Below the pieces are notes generated by a model, which was given only the letters and a program-made list of their open reading frames with translations, did no database searches and had not been told where the DNA came from. DNA of 64,000 nucleotides from Flavobacteriia bacterium. GTDB taxonomy: Bacteria; Bacteroidota; Bacteroidia; Flavobacteriales_D; Crocinitomicaceae. The stretch spans positions 1 through 64,000 of the forward strand of contig JACOTM010000007.1 in NCBI GenBank assembly GCA_016178305.1, given 5' to 3'. This document shows, piece after piece, positions 55,447 through 64,000 of this stretch. The position numbers and the translations under genes are program-made. Each line of letters begins with the position of its first letter. The stretch's first letter is position 1.

Positions 55447-58074
55447 ATGGACTTTACTAAATTCACAATCAAATCACAAGAAGCTCTTTCTAAAGCGCAA
55501 CTTATTACCGAAAAAAGTGGTAATCAAACAATTGAATTAGGGCATTTATTAAAAGCAATTTTAGAAGAAGACAAGGAAATTGTACCTTATCTACTTCAAA
55601 AACTTTCTGTAAACCAAAAAATGCTAGAAATGGCTTTGGAGAAAATTATCGAATCTTATTCCAAAGTTTCTGGGGGGCAAATTTATTTAGCTCCGAACTC
55701 TCAAAAAGTATTAAATAATGCTTTAGATGAAATGAAAAATTTTGGAGACGAATTTGTTTCAATCGAAATGTTACTCTACGCAATGCTCGATTCAAACGAT
55801 TCTATTGGACATCTCTTAAAAGATAACAATATTACAAAATCAACTCTTAAACAAGCAATTATGGATTTAAGAAACGGAGACAAAGTAACTTCAAACAGTC
55901 AAGAAGGAACTTACAAATCATTAGAAAAATATGCTAAAAATTTAAATGAATTAGCTAAAGAAGGGAAATTAGACCCTGTAATTGGACGCGATGACGAAAT
56001 TAGACGTGTTTTACAAATATTAACTAGAAGAACTAAAAACAATCCTATATTAATTGGAGAACCTGGCGTTGGAAAAACAGCTATTGCCGAAGGATTAGCC
56101 CACCGAATAATTAGTGGTGATGTTCCTGAAAATTTAAAATCAAAGATTGTTTATTCACTTGATATGGGAGCGTTAATTGCAGGCGCTAAATACAAAGGTG
56201 AATTTGAAGAACGTTTAAAAGCTGTGATCAAAGAAGTTATTGCTGCTGATGGTGAAATTATTCTTTTTATTGATGAAATTCATACTTTAGTTGGAGCAGG
56301 TGGAGGAGAAGGAGCTATGGATGCTGCAAACATTTTAAAACCTGCTTTAGCTCGTGGAGAATTAAGAGCCGTTGGAGCAACAACCTTAAATGAATATCAA
56401 AAATATTTCGAAAAAGACAAAGCGTTGGTTCGTCGTTTTCAAACCGTTTTAGTAGATGAACCGACAACCGAAGATGCTATTTCAATTTTACGAGGAATCA
56501 AAGAAAAATATGAAAATCATCACAAGGTGTTAATCAAAGATGAAGCGATTATTGCTGCTGTTGAGCTTTCTCAACGTTACATCACTGATCGCCAATTACC
56601 AGACAAAGCAATTGACTTAATTGACGAAGCTGCGTCTAAAGTTCGAATGGAAATTAATTCTAAACCTGAAGAACTCGATGAATTGGAACGAAAAATCATG
56701 CAATTTGAAATTGAACGAGAAGCAATTAAACGTGAAAATGACATCAAAAAATTAGAATCTCTAGAAAAAGAACTTTCAAATTTATCCCAACAAAGAGATG
56801 CTTTCAAAGCTAAATGGCAAGCCGAAAGAGACGTTATCGATGCCCTTCAAAAAATGAAAGAGGATATTGAAAATTATAAATTTCAAGCTGATCAAGCTGA
56901 AAGAGCAGGAGACTATGGTAAAGTTGCTGAAATAAGATATGGAAAAATTAAAGAAACCGAAGAAACCATTGAGGCAACCAAACTAAAACTTCATGAAATG
57001 CAATCCCATTCCAAAATGATTAAAGAAGAAGTTGATGCTGAAGGAATTGCGGAAGTTGTTTCTAAATGGACTGGAATACCTGTGAATAAAATGATTGAAA
57101 GTGAAATTGCAAAATTGCTACGACTCGAAGATGAATTAGGAAAACGAGTTGTTGGACAACACGAAGCGATTGAAGCAATTTCCGATGCTGTACGTCGTTC
57201 AAGAGCTGGATTACAAGATGCACGCAGACCAATTGGCTCCTTTATATTTCTTGGTACAACAGGAGTTGGGAAAACAGAATTAGCAAAAGCTTTGGCTGAA
57301 TATTTATTCAACGATGAAAATGCAATGACTCGAATTGACATGAGTGAATACCAAGAAAAACATGCTGTAAGTCGATTAGTGGGGGCCCCTCCAGGATATG
57401 TTGGCTACGATGAAGGGGGGCAATTAACAGAAGCCGTGCGTCGTCGTCCCTACTCTATTGTTTTACTAGATGAAATAGAAAAAGCACATCCAGATGTGTT
57501 CAATATACTACTTCAAGTTTTAGATGATGGTCGATTGACGGACAATAAAGGTCGTGTTGTAAATTTCAAAAACACAATTATTATTATGACTTCAAATATT
57601 GGTTCTCAAGTTATTCATGAAAAATTTGACAATATTAAGCCTGCGGAATACGAGCGCGCTACAGAAAAAGCGAAATTTGAGTTAATGGAATTATTGAAAC
57701 AAACAATTCGTCCAGAATTTTTAAATCGCATTGATGAAACCATCATGTTCTTACCATTAACCAAAGAAAACATACATGAAATTGTACAAATACAATTAAA
57801 TAATTTAAAACGAATTTTAATTGAAAAAGACATTCATTTAATCGTTTCAAAAGAAGCTTTTGAACATATTGCGGAAGTAGGATTTGACCCATATTTCGGA
57901 GCTAGACCAGTTAAAAGAGTTATACAAAGAGAAGTTTTAAATGAACTATCAAAATCAATTTTAGCAGGAAAAGTTGATACAACTACAAATGTTGTTATGG
58001 ATATTTTTGATGGAAAAATAATTTTCAGAAAGCCCATTTCAGAAAAAGAAGAAGAAAAAATGATCAATTTTTAA
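55447..58074 (+). CDS. clpB: ATP-dependent disaggregase ClpB
   Basis: Hexameric AAA+ chaperone that pulls proteins out of aggregates with DnaK. The 875-residue product has a double Clp-N domain (1-145), NBD1 with Walker [16 protein letters not shown] and Walker [17 protein letters not shown], a coiled-coil middle domain (about 400-525) and NBD2 with Walker [17 protein letters not shown], Walker [10 protein letters not shown] and arginine-finger region. Its length is that of full-size ClpB. No TAnnTTTG promoter was found; a repeat pair upstream may matter for control. Confidence 0.97.
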   Translation: MDFTKFTIKSQEALSKAQLITEKSGNQTIELGHLLKAILEEDKEIVPYLLQKLSVNQKMLEMALEKIIESYSKVSGGQIYLAPNSQKVLNNALDEMKNFGDEFVSIEMLLYAMLDSNDSIGHLLKDNNITKSTLKQAIMDLRNGDKVTSNSQEGTYKSLEKYAKNLNELAKEGKLDPVIGRDDEIRRVLQILTRRTKNNPILIGEPGVGKTAIAEGLAHRIISGDVPENLKSKIVYSLDMGALIAGAKYKGEFEERLKAVIKEVIAADGEIILFIDEIHTLVGAGGGEGAMDAANILKPALARGELRAVGATTLNEYQKYFEKDKALVRRFQTVLVDEPTTEDAISILRGIKEKYENHHKVLIKDEAIIAAVELSQRYITDRQLPDKAIDLIDEAASKVRMEINSKPEELDELERKIMQFEIEREAIKRENDIKKLESLEKELSNLSQQRDAFKAKWQAERDVIDALQKMKEDIENYKFQADQAERAGDYGKVAEIRYGKIKETEETIEATKLKLHEMQSHSKMIKEEVDAEGIAEVVSKWTGIPVNKMIESEIAKLLRLEDELGKRVVGQHEAIEAISDAVRRSRAGLQDARRPIGSFIFLGTTGVGKTELAKALAEYLFNDENAMTRIDMSEYQEKHAVSRLVGAPPGYVGYDEGGQLTEAVRRRPYSIVLLDEIEKAHPDVFNILLQVLDDGRLTDNKGRVVNFKNTIIIMTSNIGSQVIHEKFDNIKPAEYERATEKAKFELMELLKQTIRPEFLNRIDETIMFLPLTKENIHEIVQIQLNNLKRILIEKDIHLIVSKEAFEHIAEVGFDPYFGARPVKRVIQREVLNELSKSILAGKVDTTTNVVMDIFDGKIIFRKPISEKEEEKMINF

Positions 58075-58091
58075 TTTTTTTTCATTTTAAT

Positions 58092-58121
58092 TTTGTAATT
58101 AAAAAAATTATCCTATCTTTG
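58092..58121 (+). promoter_or_regulatory. consensus promoter for a short transcript after clpB
   Basis: TTTG at 58092-58095, 18 bases, then TATCTTTG at 58114-58121. It is one of the best promoters in the window yet no gene starts for 180 bases; a terminator lies only 38 bases downstream. Confidence 0.75.
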
Positions 58122-58127
58122 TTCTGA

Positions 58128-58193
58128 TTTAGGTGGTTAGGTTAGGTTGATTAAAAGGTAGAGAGGAGACGCCCGTTTCCTCTCTATTTTTTT
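58128..58193 (+). ncRNA. candidate small RNA downstream of clpB
   Basis: A predicted transcript of about 65 bases starts near 58128, bounded by a consensus promoter and a strong terminator. Its 5' half has three GGTTA/GGTTG units (58135-58149), followed by a short A-rich linker. The 3' half is a perfect nine-pair stem TAGAGAGGA/TCCTCTCTA with loop GACGCCCGTT and a T7 tail. No reading frame of useful size fits. Layout is that of an independent small RNA. Flavobacterial RNA families such as flavo-1 exist in Rfam; I cannot confirm a match from memory. Confidence 0.6.
58159..58193 (+). terminator. intrinsic terminator of the small RNA
   Basis: TAGAGAGGA (58159-58167) pairs with TCCTCTCTA (58178-58186), loop GACGCCCGTT, then seven T. 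It could also end any clpB read-through. Confidence 0.9.
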
Positions 58194-58301
58194 GTACTAA
58201 TACCGTCGACATTAACCATTGTAAATTTAAAAAATGGTACTGGATTCTTAAAAAAATACAATAGGTATAAATTTCCGACTTAAAGATTATATAAAAAAAC
58301 T

Positions 58302-59261
58302 ATGAAAACTATTTTACTACTCGCTGTTGGATTATTTCTAACAATATCAATTGATGCTCAAGAAAAACGAAGCATTTTATTTTACAATGTTGAAAATTTA
58401 TTTGATACAATTAATGACCCCAATATCAACGATGAAGAATTTTTACCAGAAAGCAAAAACAATTGGAACACTTCCAAGTACAATGAGAAATTAAATCATA
58501 TCAATCAAGTTATTGAAGAAGTTGAAAATCCACTTATCATAGGATTATGTGAAATTGAAAATACTCAAGTTATCCGTGATATCATCAATAAATCTTCCAA
58601 ATTAAAAGGAAAATATGGTATTGTTCATTATGATAGTCCTGACGAACGTGGAATTGATGTTGGCTTAATGTACGACAGTATCACTTTAAAAGTAATCGAA
58701 TCTGGATATTTACGATACAGCCTTCCAGACACGGCATATTCTAAAACACGTGATATTCTGTGGGTAAAATTTAAAAAAGGAAAAACATCTTTCTATGCAC
58801 TCGTAAATCATTGGCCAAGTAGAAGAAGCGGTGAAAAAGAAAGTGAAATCAACCGTGTAATTGCTGCAACTGCCGCAAAAACATTCATCGATTCAATTTT
58901 AACAAAAGATAAAAATGCTAAAATTGTTTTTATGGGAGATTTAAATGACCACCCTCAAGACAAAGCTCCACAAATGATTTACAGTATTTTAACTCAAATG
59001 ATATACAAAACTTCGGGTGAATTTGGTGGAACTCATAATTTTAAAAATGAATGGGATGTTTTAGATCATATCGCCGTTTCGAGTGGTTTTTTAAATCCAA
59101 AAAAAGGGATTAAAATAGTACCAAATTCTGGTAAAATTCTTTCTCCTGCTTTCCTTATTACAACGTACAAAGGCGAAAAAGTCCCATTCAGAACTTACGC
59201 TAAAAACTATTTAGGAGGATATTCTGATCATCTTCCTGTTAAGATAGAAGTTGTTTTTTAA
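58302..59261 (+). CDS. endonuclease/exonuclease/phosphatase-family protein, exported
   Basis: Metal-dependent phosphodiesterase-fold protein (EEP superfamily). The 319-residue product has a signal peptide (ILLLAVGLFLTISIDAQ), then ILFYNVENLFDT, GLCEIENTQVIRD with the metal Glu, NHWPSRRSGE, MGDLNDHPQD and the final SDHLPV. All EEP catalytic positions seem intact. The substrate (nucleic acid, phospholipid or sugar phosphate) is unknown; export suggests nutrient scavenging. Confidence 0.9.
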   Translation: MKTILLLAVGLFLTISIDAQEKRSILFYNVENLFDTINDPNINDEEFLPESKNNWNTSKYNEKLNHINQVIEEVENPLIIGLCEIENTQVIRDIINKSSKLKGKYGIVHYDSPDERGIDVGLMYDSITLKVIESGYLRYSLPDTAYSKTRDILWVKFKKGKTSFYALVNHWPSRRSGEKESEINRVIAATAAKTFIDSILTKDKNAKIVFMGDLNDHPQDKAPQMIYSILTQMIYKTSGEFGGTHNFKNEWDVLDHIAVSSGFLNPKKGIKIVPNSGKILSPAFLITTYKGEKVPFRTYAKNYLGGYSDHLPVKIEVVF

Positions 59262-59267
59262 TCTTTC

Positions 59268-59292
59268 TTCCCTTGAGGGGAGACAAAGGGAA
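59268..59292. terminator. weak hairpin between convergent genes
   Basis: TTCCCTT (59268-59274) and AAGGGAA (59286-59292) form a seven-pair stem between the EEP gene and dinB. There is no T run, so termination is uncertain. Confidence 0.4.
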
Positions 59293-59300
59293 ACTTAAAA

Positions 59301-60374
59301 CTAATTAAACAAATCATCCATCGTTAGCTGTGTATCTTTAGATTCTGTTGCAAATCCACTGATTTGAAATCCAATTAGTCGTACAGATTTATCTAATGGT
59401 AATACCAGTTCTATTAATCGATCTGCTAATTGTTCCAATTGAATTTTGGAGCTAATCTCAACGGTTTCAGTTATTGAACGAGTCACTTGAGTAAAATCGT
59501 TATATTTTAATTTAATTGTAAGCGTCCGACCTTTTTGGGGATATGATTTATAGCGTTTCCACAAAATATCTATACAATTAAATGCAAAATTTCTAAAATT
59601 TGTTTCATCGAAAATATCATTAGAAAAGGTAGTTTCTGCTCCGATACTTTTACGTTCACGATTAGAAATCACTTCTCGCTCATCTATTCCTCTGACAATT
59701 GAGAACAAAAAAGAACCAATTTTCCCAAAATTAGATTGAAGTTCTTCCACCGAATACTTCATCAAATCTTTTCCTTTATAGATTTGCAATGAATGCATTT
59801 TCTCTGCAGTCACCTTCCCCACTCCAAAAAATCGTTCTACAGGTAAACTCTCCATGTAGGCAACTGCTTCTTCAGGTTTGATGACATATAATCCATTTGG
59901 CTTGTCTTGATCAGAAGCTAATTTTGCTAAAAACTTATTATATGAAACACCTGCTGATGCAATTAAATTAAGTTCTGTGAAAATGTCGTTTTTAATAGAT
60001 TGAGCAATGAAAGTAGCTGAATTTAAACCCATTTTATTTTCTGTTACGTCTAAAAATGCTTCATCCAATGCTAAAGGTTCAATTGCGTCTGTATATCTTT
60101 TGAAGATGTTGTGTATGTGCTTTGAAATCTCCTTATATCGTTGAAAATTTGGTCGAACAAAAATTAAATCTGGGCACATTCGAGCAGCCATTTTTGAACT
60201 CATTGCTGATTTTACTCCAAATTTTCTAGCTTCATAACTCGCGGCTGCAATTACACCACGTTCCGAATTTCCTCCAACAGCTACAGGTTTTCCACGTAAT
60301 TCTGGATTATCTAATTGTTCGACGGAAGCGTAAAAAGCATCCATATCTACATGGATTATCTTACGATTACTCAT
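59301..60374 (-). CDS. dinB: DNA polymerase IV (Y family)
   Basis: Translesion polymerase without proofreading. The 357-residue product has the palm motif HVDMDAFYASVEQ with the first catalytic Asp, the second in PLALDEAFLDVTE, the helix-hairpin region (VERFFGVGKVTAEKMH), and the little-finger domain (RKSIGAETTFSND). It ends QLTMDDLFN, similar to a sliding-clamp-binding peptide. It follows the TerC gene with TAATG overlap. Confidence 0.95.
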   Translation of the reverse strand: MSNRKIIHVDMDAFYASVEQLDNPELRGKPVAVGGNSERGVIAAASYEARKFGVKSAMSSKMAARMCPDLIFVRPNFQRYKEISKHIHNIFKRYTDAIEPLALDEAFLDVTENKMGLNSATFIAQSIKNDIFTELNLIASAGVSYNKFLAKLASDQDKPNGLYVIKPEEAVAYMESLPVERFFGVGKVTAEKMHSLQIYKGKDLMKYSVEELQSNFGKIGSFLFSIVRGIDEREVISNRERKSIGAETTFSNDIFDETNFRNFAFNCIDILWKRYKSYPQKGRTLTIKLKYNDFTQVTRSITETVEISSKIQLEQLADRLIELVLPLDKSVRLIGFQISGFATESKDTQLTMDDLFN

Positions 60375-61135
60375 TATTTCTTTTTAATATACTTAGCAGA
60401 AAGAATTGGTAGAAAGAAAATCATTAAAGTTAAAACAGATATAAACATATCAAAAGCCTCACTTTCAATCCATTCAAATTTTTCTTTATTAAAATGTACC
60501 AAAACTGAAAAACACAATTTCACTCCTAAAATTCCAATTACAATAAAGGCTGATTTCTCTAAAAATGGATATTTTTCCATCAAAACAACAAAATATTTTG
60601 CCACGTAACGCATTGCTAATATCCCTATAAATACACCTATACAAATGATAATTAAATTTTCCGTAAATGCCACAACAGCAAAAATATTATCAATTGAAAA
60701 AACAATATCCATAAATTCAACAGCTAAAACAGTGGACCAAAAAACACCTAAAATTCCAACAGTATATTTATATAAAAAACTCTTTTTTGTTTCTTTCGCT
60801 TCTGTTTCTGCTTCATCTTTCGTGTTTTGACTAAAATGCTGAATGCACATCCATAACAGATACAAGCCTCCGATTGGTTTTAGCCACCATATTTCCAGAA
60901 TTTTCTCAACCAAAACCAAGGCTACCCCCCTAAATATATAAGCACCTAAAATACCATATCGCAATGCTTTAGATTGATTTTCAGGAGATAAATCTTTAAC
61001 CATTGTAGCAAGAACTGCCGCATTATCAAAGGATAAAATAACTTCTAACAATATGATTCCTAAAATCAAAAATAATGCATTTAACGGATTATTTGAAAAC
61101 TCGTTAATAAATTCATACCATTGCTCTACTATCAT
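60374..61135 (-). CDS. TerC-family membrane protein
   Basis: Polytopic inner-membrane protein; members are linked to metal ion (Mn) export and to tellurite resistance in some bacteria. The 253-residue product has seven or so helices with the family motifs LLEVILSFDNAAVLATMV and FMDIVFSIDNIFAVVAF, whose two Asp residues are conserved, and PIGGLYLLWMC. A -7 element TATCTTTG is at 61161-61168 (minus). It is co-transcribed with dinB. The ion transported is not determined here. Confidence 0.87.
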   Translation of the reverse strand: MIVEQWYEFINEFSNNPLNALFLILGIILLEVILSFDNAAVLATMVKDLSPENQSKALRYGILGAYIFRGVALVLVEKILEIWWLKPIGGLYLLWMCIQHFSQNTKDEAETEAKETKKSFLYKYTVGILGVFWSTVLAVEFMDIVFSIDNIFAVVAFTENLIIICIGVFIGILAMRYVAKYFVVLMEKYPFLEKSAFIVIGILGVKLCFSVLVHFNKEKFEWIESEAFDMFISVLTLMIFFLPILSAKYIKKK

Positions 61136-61286
61136 ATAATCTTAATTTGTCATATTTATACAAAGATACTTTTTAGAATTATTTTAACCTTATGAAATCA
61201 AAACAATATGCGCTTTTCTTTCGAATCATTGAATACAAACTTCTTCAATTTAAAAAAAACGTATTTTTACCTTAAATAAAATAACG

Positions 61287-63320
61287 ATGGATTTTCAACT
61301 TTTTTCAGATTTTCAACCAACTGGTGATCAACCAGAAGCAATTAAACAACTTGTTACAGGTTTAAATGATGAAACACACGACCAAACTTTATTAGGTGTT
61401 ACTGGAAGTGGAAAAACTTTTACGATTGCAAATGTAATTAAAGAAGTAAATCGTCCAACTTTAATTTTATCACATAACAAAACCTTGGCAGCCCAATTGT
61501 ACGGTGAATTCAAACAATTTTTCCCCCACAATGCTGTTGAATATTTCGTTTCATATTACGACTATTATCAACCGGAAGCATATATGCCTGTTACAGGTAC
61601 TTACATAGAAAAAGATTTACAAATTAATGATGAATTAGAAAAATTAAGACTATCAACTACTTCCGCCCTCCTTTCTGGTCGAAAAGACATTGTTGTTGTT
61701 TCATCTGTTTCCTGCATTTATGGTATCGGAAATCCAAATGAATTTGCAAATAGTATCATGTCTATTCATGTTGGTATGTCTTACCCTAGAAATAAATTTT
61801 TATATAAATTAGTTGAAAATCTTTATTCTCGAGCAAATCAAGAATTTAAAAGGGGAATGTTTCGTGTAAAAGGCGATACAATTGATATTTATTTAGCTTA
61901 TACAGATTATGCTTTGAGGGTTGAATTTTGGGGAGATGATATTGAATCTATTGCATCTATTGATCCTGAAACAAATACGAAGTTCGATATATATACCGAA
62001 ATCAACATCTATCCTGCAAATATTTTTGTATCAAGCCCAGAAACAACCAGACAAGCTTTAGATCAAATCGGAGAAGACATGACTTTGCAAGTCGAAGCTT
62101 TTCGAAAAGAAAGAAAAATTGAAGAAAGTAAAAGATTAAAAGAACGCGTCGATTATGACATCGAAATGATTCGAGAACTTGGATATTGTTCTGGTATTGA
62201 AAATTATTCCCGATATTTCGATCAACGACTTCCCGGTACAAGACCTTTCTGCTTATTAGATTATTTCCCTAAAGACTTCATGCTTGTTATCGACGAAAGT
62301 CATGTCACTGTCCCACAAGTTCGCGCAATGTACGGGGGTGATCGCGCACGTAAAATAAATCTCGTTGATTACGGATTCAGGCTTCAAGCAGCAATGGATA
62401 ATAGACCTTTAAAATTTGAAGAATTTGAAATGTTAATGCCTCAAACAATTTACGTTTCTGCTACTCCCGCTGATTTTGAATTGGAAAAATCTGGAGGAGT
62501 AGTCGTTGAACAAGTCATCAGACCTACAGGCTTATTAGATCCTATTATTCATGTTCGCCCAAGTTTAAACCAAATAGATGATCTAATTGAAGAGATTCAA
62601 CAGCGAATTGATAAAGATGAACGTACTTTGGTTACGACCTTAACAAAACGGATGGCCGAAGAATTGCATAAATATTTTGACCGTATGGGAATTCTATGCC
62701 GCTACATTCACAGTGATATCGACACTATTGAACGGGTTGAAATATTAAGGCAATTACGTTTAGGAACGTTTCATGTTTTGATTGGAGTCAATTTATTACG
62801 AGAAGGATTGGATCTACCAGAAGTTTCCTTAGTTGCCATTTTAGATGCTGACAAAGAAGGTTTTTTGAGAAATGTTCGATCTTTAGTTCAAACAGTTGGC
62901 CGAGCAGCCAGAAATGTCAACGGAACAGTAATTATGTACGCTGATCGAATGACAGATTCTATGCAAAAAACTATTGATGAAACAGCTAGAAGAAGAAAAA
63001 TTCAAGAAGATTATAATATCGCACATGGATTAACTCCTCAGCCTTTAAATAAATCAAAAGATAAAATTATCGAATCAACAAAAGTGGCTGATGGAACAGG
63101 GATTTACCTTGAGCGTAATGACACCTCTTCTGAAAATGGTTTTACACTTGCAGCAGAGCCAAGAACAACTAATTACGGTTCAGAAGACTTCGACAAAGCA
63201 ATAAAATCCACTAGAAAAGCAATGGAAAAAGCCGCTAAAGAGCTAGATTTCATGGAAGCTGCACGTTTGAGAGATATATTATTTGAGTTAGAGAGTCGGA
63301 AGAAGAAAATAAAAAAGTAA
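61287..63320 (+). CDS. uvrB: excinuclease ABC subunit B
   Basis: Damage-verification helicase of nucleotide excision repair. The 677-residue product has Walker A GVTGSGKTFTIANV, the beta-hairpin region VSYYDYYQPEAYMP, SSVSCIYGIGNP, Walker B MLVIDESHVT, the helicase motifs DKEGFLRNVRSLVQTVGRAARN, and a C-terminal UVR domain (about 640-675: MEKAAKELDFMEAARLRD). Full length. It is divergent from the TerC-dinB unit, so two DNA-repair genes lie close together. Confidence 0.97.
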   Translation: MDFQLFSDFQPTGDQPEAIKQLVTGLNDETHDQTLLGVTGSGKTFTIANVIKEVNRPTLILSHNKTLAAQLYGEFKQFFPHNAVEYFVSYYDYYQPEAYMPVTGTYIEKDLQINDELEKLRLSTTSALLSGRKDIVVVSSVSCIYGIGNPNEFANSIMSIHVGMSYPRNKFLYKLVENLYSRANQEFKRGMFRVKGDTIDIYLAYTDYALRVEFWGDDIESIASIDPETNTKFDIYTEINIYPANIFVSSPETTRQALDQIGEDMTLQVEAFRKERKIEESKRLKERVDYDIEMIRELGYCSGIENYSRYFDQRLPGTRPFCLLDYFPKDFMLVIDESHVTVPQVRAMYGGDRARKINLVDYGFRLQAAMDNRPLKFEEFEMLMPQTIYVSATPADFELEKSGGVVVEQVIRPTGLLDPIIHVRPSLNQIDDLIEEIQQRIDKDERTLVTTLTKRMAEELHKYFDRMGILCRYIHSDIDTIERVEILRQLRLGTFHVLIGVNLLREGLDLPEVSLVAILDADKEGFLRNVRSLVQTVGRAARNVNGTVIMYADRMTDSMQKTIDETARRRKIQEDYNIAHGLTPQPLNKSKDKIIESTKVADGTGIYLERNDTSSENGFTLAAEPRTTNYGSEDFDKAIKSTRKAMEKAAKELDFMEAARLRDILFELESRKKKIKK

Positions 63321-63358
63321 ATCATTTAAACTCTAATTCCAGTAAGCTTATTCCAAAA

Positions 63359-63386
63359 AGAGGCCACCCCTTTCAGGACAGCCTCT
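63359..63386 (-). terminator. hairpin terminator between uvrB and the TPR gene
   Basis: AGAGGC (63359-63364) pairs with GCCTCT (63381-63386), with a short inner CCT/AGG pairing. On the minus strand the stem is followed by five T. It serves the TPR gene and perhaps uvrB. Confidence 0.65.
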
Positions 63387-63408
63387 ATCTCTTAAAAGTA
63401 TAGTTCTA

Positions 63409-64000
63409 CTATTTACCGTGAACACTTTGAAAAAAAGCAATTGCTTGCTTGTCATTAGGATCTAATGTTCGAACAATTTCCCAATATTTCTTAGCTTCAT
63501 CTTTATTTTTTTCAGCAGAATTAATGTAATAATCACCTAAATATTTACTTGCTTCAATTGTAAATGTTTTGTATGAAGGAGCACTCATTTCTTCTGGTTT
63601 TAGCATATCTACGAATTTTTTATAGTTGTCTTTTGCCAACCATTTTGTAGTAGGTGTTTCAAATTTATATTTACATCTAGCAATCCACATGTAAGCAACA
63701 GAAAATGAAGGAGAGCGTTCCGCTAATTTAGAAAAACAAGAGTCTGCTAAAGCATAATTTTTGGGACCAAAATAATAAGCTTTACCAAAATCATAATATT
63801 CTTGAGCAGTAATATTATTAGGATTACCATTCATTTTTTTTATGTATGTTGCAATAACATTGTCGTATTTTTTAGCTTTCGAATATATTTTAGCGATTTC
63901 ACCTAACATATCTTTTGTAATACTCGTATCCTTTAAAGCAGCTGATTCATACTGAGAAATAGCCAATGAGTCTTTTCCTAATTTGGTGTACAACATACCT
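63409..64000 (-). CDS. TPR-repeat protein, C-terminal part (runs off window)
   Basis: The frame is open to the window edge (the codon for the first Met here is preceded by Gly), so the start lies beyond 64000. About 197 residues are visible. They are TPR-like helix pairs: KYDNVIATYIKK, AQEYYDFGKAYYFGPKNYALADSCFSKLAERSPSF and ARCKYKFETPTTKWLAKDNYKKFVDML. It closes with ASKYLGDYYINSAEKNKDEAKKYWEIVRTLDPND. Such proteins form scaffolds in the envelope or cytoplasm; location and partners cannot be told from this part. Confidence 0.8.
   Translation of the reverse strand, partial: GMLYTKLGKDSLAISQYESAALKDTSITKDMLGEIAKIYSKAKKYDNVIATYIKKMNGNPNNITAQEYYDFGKAYYFGPKNYALADSCFSKLAERSPSFSVAYMWIARCKYKFETPTTKWLAKDNYKKFVDMLKPEEMSAPSYKTFTIEASKYLGDYYINSAEKNKDEAKKYWEIVRTLDPNDKQAIAFFQSVHGK

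Noticed and set aside
58302..59261. EEP protein as an exodeoxyribonuclease III for DNA repair
   Set aside because: A clear signal peptide points to export, which does not suit an intracellular repair nuclease.
1..64000. Prophage, insertion sequence, integrase or toxin-antitoxin island
   Set aside because: No transposase, integrase, phage structural gene or attachment repeat was seen; gene content is core metabolism, translation, envelope and repair.

Overview
The window is AT-rich chromosomal DNA from a member of the Bacteroidota, most likely order Flavobacteriales. Four signs support this. Promoters follow the Bacteroidota pattern (TTG or TTTG, about 18-22 bases, then TAnnTTTG) rather than the E. 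coli -35/-10 type. Two large exported proteins end in type IX secretion C-terminal sorting domains. SecD and SecF are fused. The order parA-parB-DUF5683-dapB-lepB-wbqC is one I know from flavobacteria. A Crocinitomicaceae/Fluviicola-like genus is possible but cannot be settled here. I see no prophage, insertion sequence, CRISPR array or rRNA operon; this is mostly core genome.

Layout. 1-3.1 kb: start of aconitase, divergent from rpsF-rpsR-rplI, then an HU gene and a TrmH-type RNA methyltransferase. 3.1-8.5 kb: minus-strand run trhO-lgt-aroK-transglutaminase-like, a small very basic lipoprotein gene, and an M1 aminopeptidase. 8.6-14.7 kb: DUF3276 nucleic-acid-binding protein, then parA-parB-DUF5683-dapB-lepB-wbqC. 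14.7-20.5 kb (minus): an ECF sigma factor, trmN6, rimM-rpsP, an XRE/S24 regulator, a YihY-family membrane protein, a lone ABC ATPase and an unknown 142-residue protein. 20.6-31.5 kb (minus): a 1152-residue PNGase F-related secreted protein, then radC-wecB-(broken polysaccharide deacetylase)-DUF423-metallohydrolase, and secDF. 31.7-34.1 kb: three plus-strand genes including a GlcD-like FAD oxidase. 34.2-39.7 kb (minus): DUF4924, a Skp-like lipoprotein, a SiaC-like protein, a BadF-type kinase, an Smr protein that appears frameshifted, a site-2 protease and hemB. 39.9-44.3 kb: a lipoprotein, a small exported protein and a 1030-residue ABCG-like transporter. 44.4-55.2 kb (minus): fabG, a putative porin, rpsT with tRNA-Glu, proS, a second type IX cargo, a helical protein and a LysM glucosaminidase. 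55.4-64 kb: clpB, a probable free-standing small RNA, an endonuclease/exonuclease/phosphatase protein, dinB and a TerC-family protein on the minus strand, uvrB, and part of a TPR protein.

The most interesting items are: (1) a compact promoter/short transcript/terminator unit after clpB that looks like an independent small RNA; (2) two genes broken in this assembly, the polysaccharide deacetylase at an A17 tract and the Smr protein; (3) the three-gene ABCG-like locus; (4) the PNGase F-like protein with an inserted LamG domain; and (5) an exact palindrome just before parAB. No complete undescribed system is demonstrable from sequence alone; the small RNA and the ABCG-like locus are the best leads.
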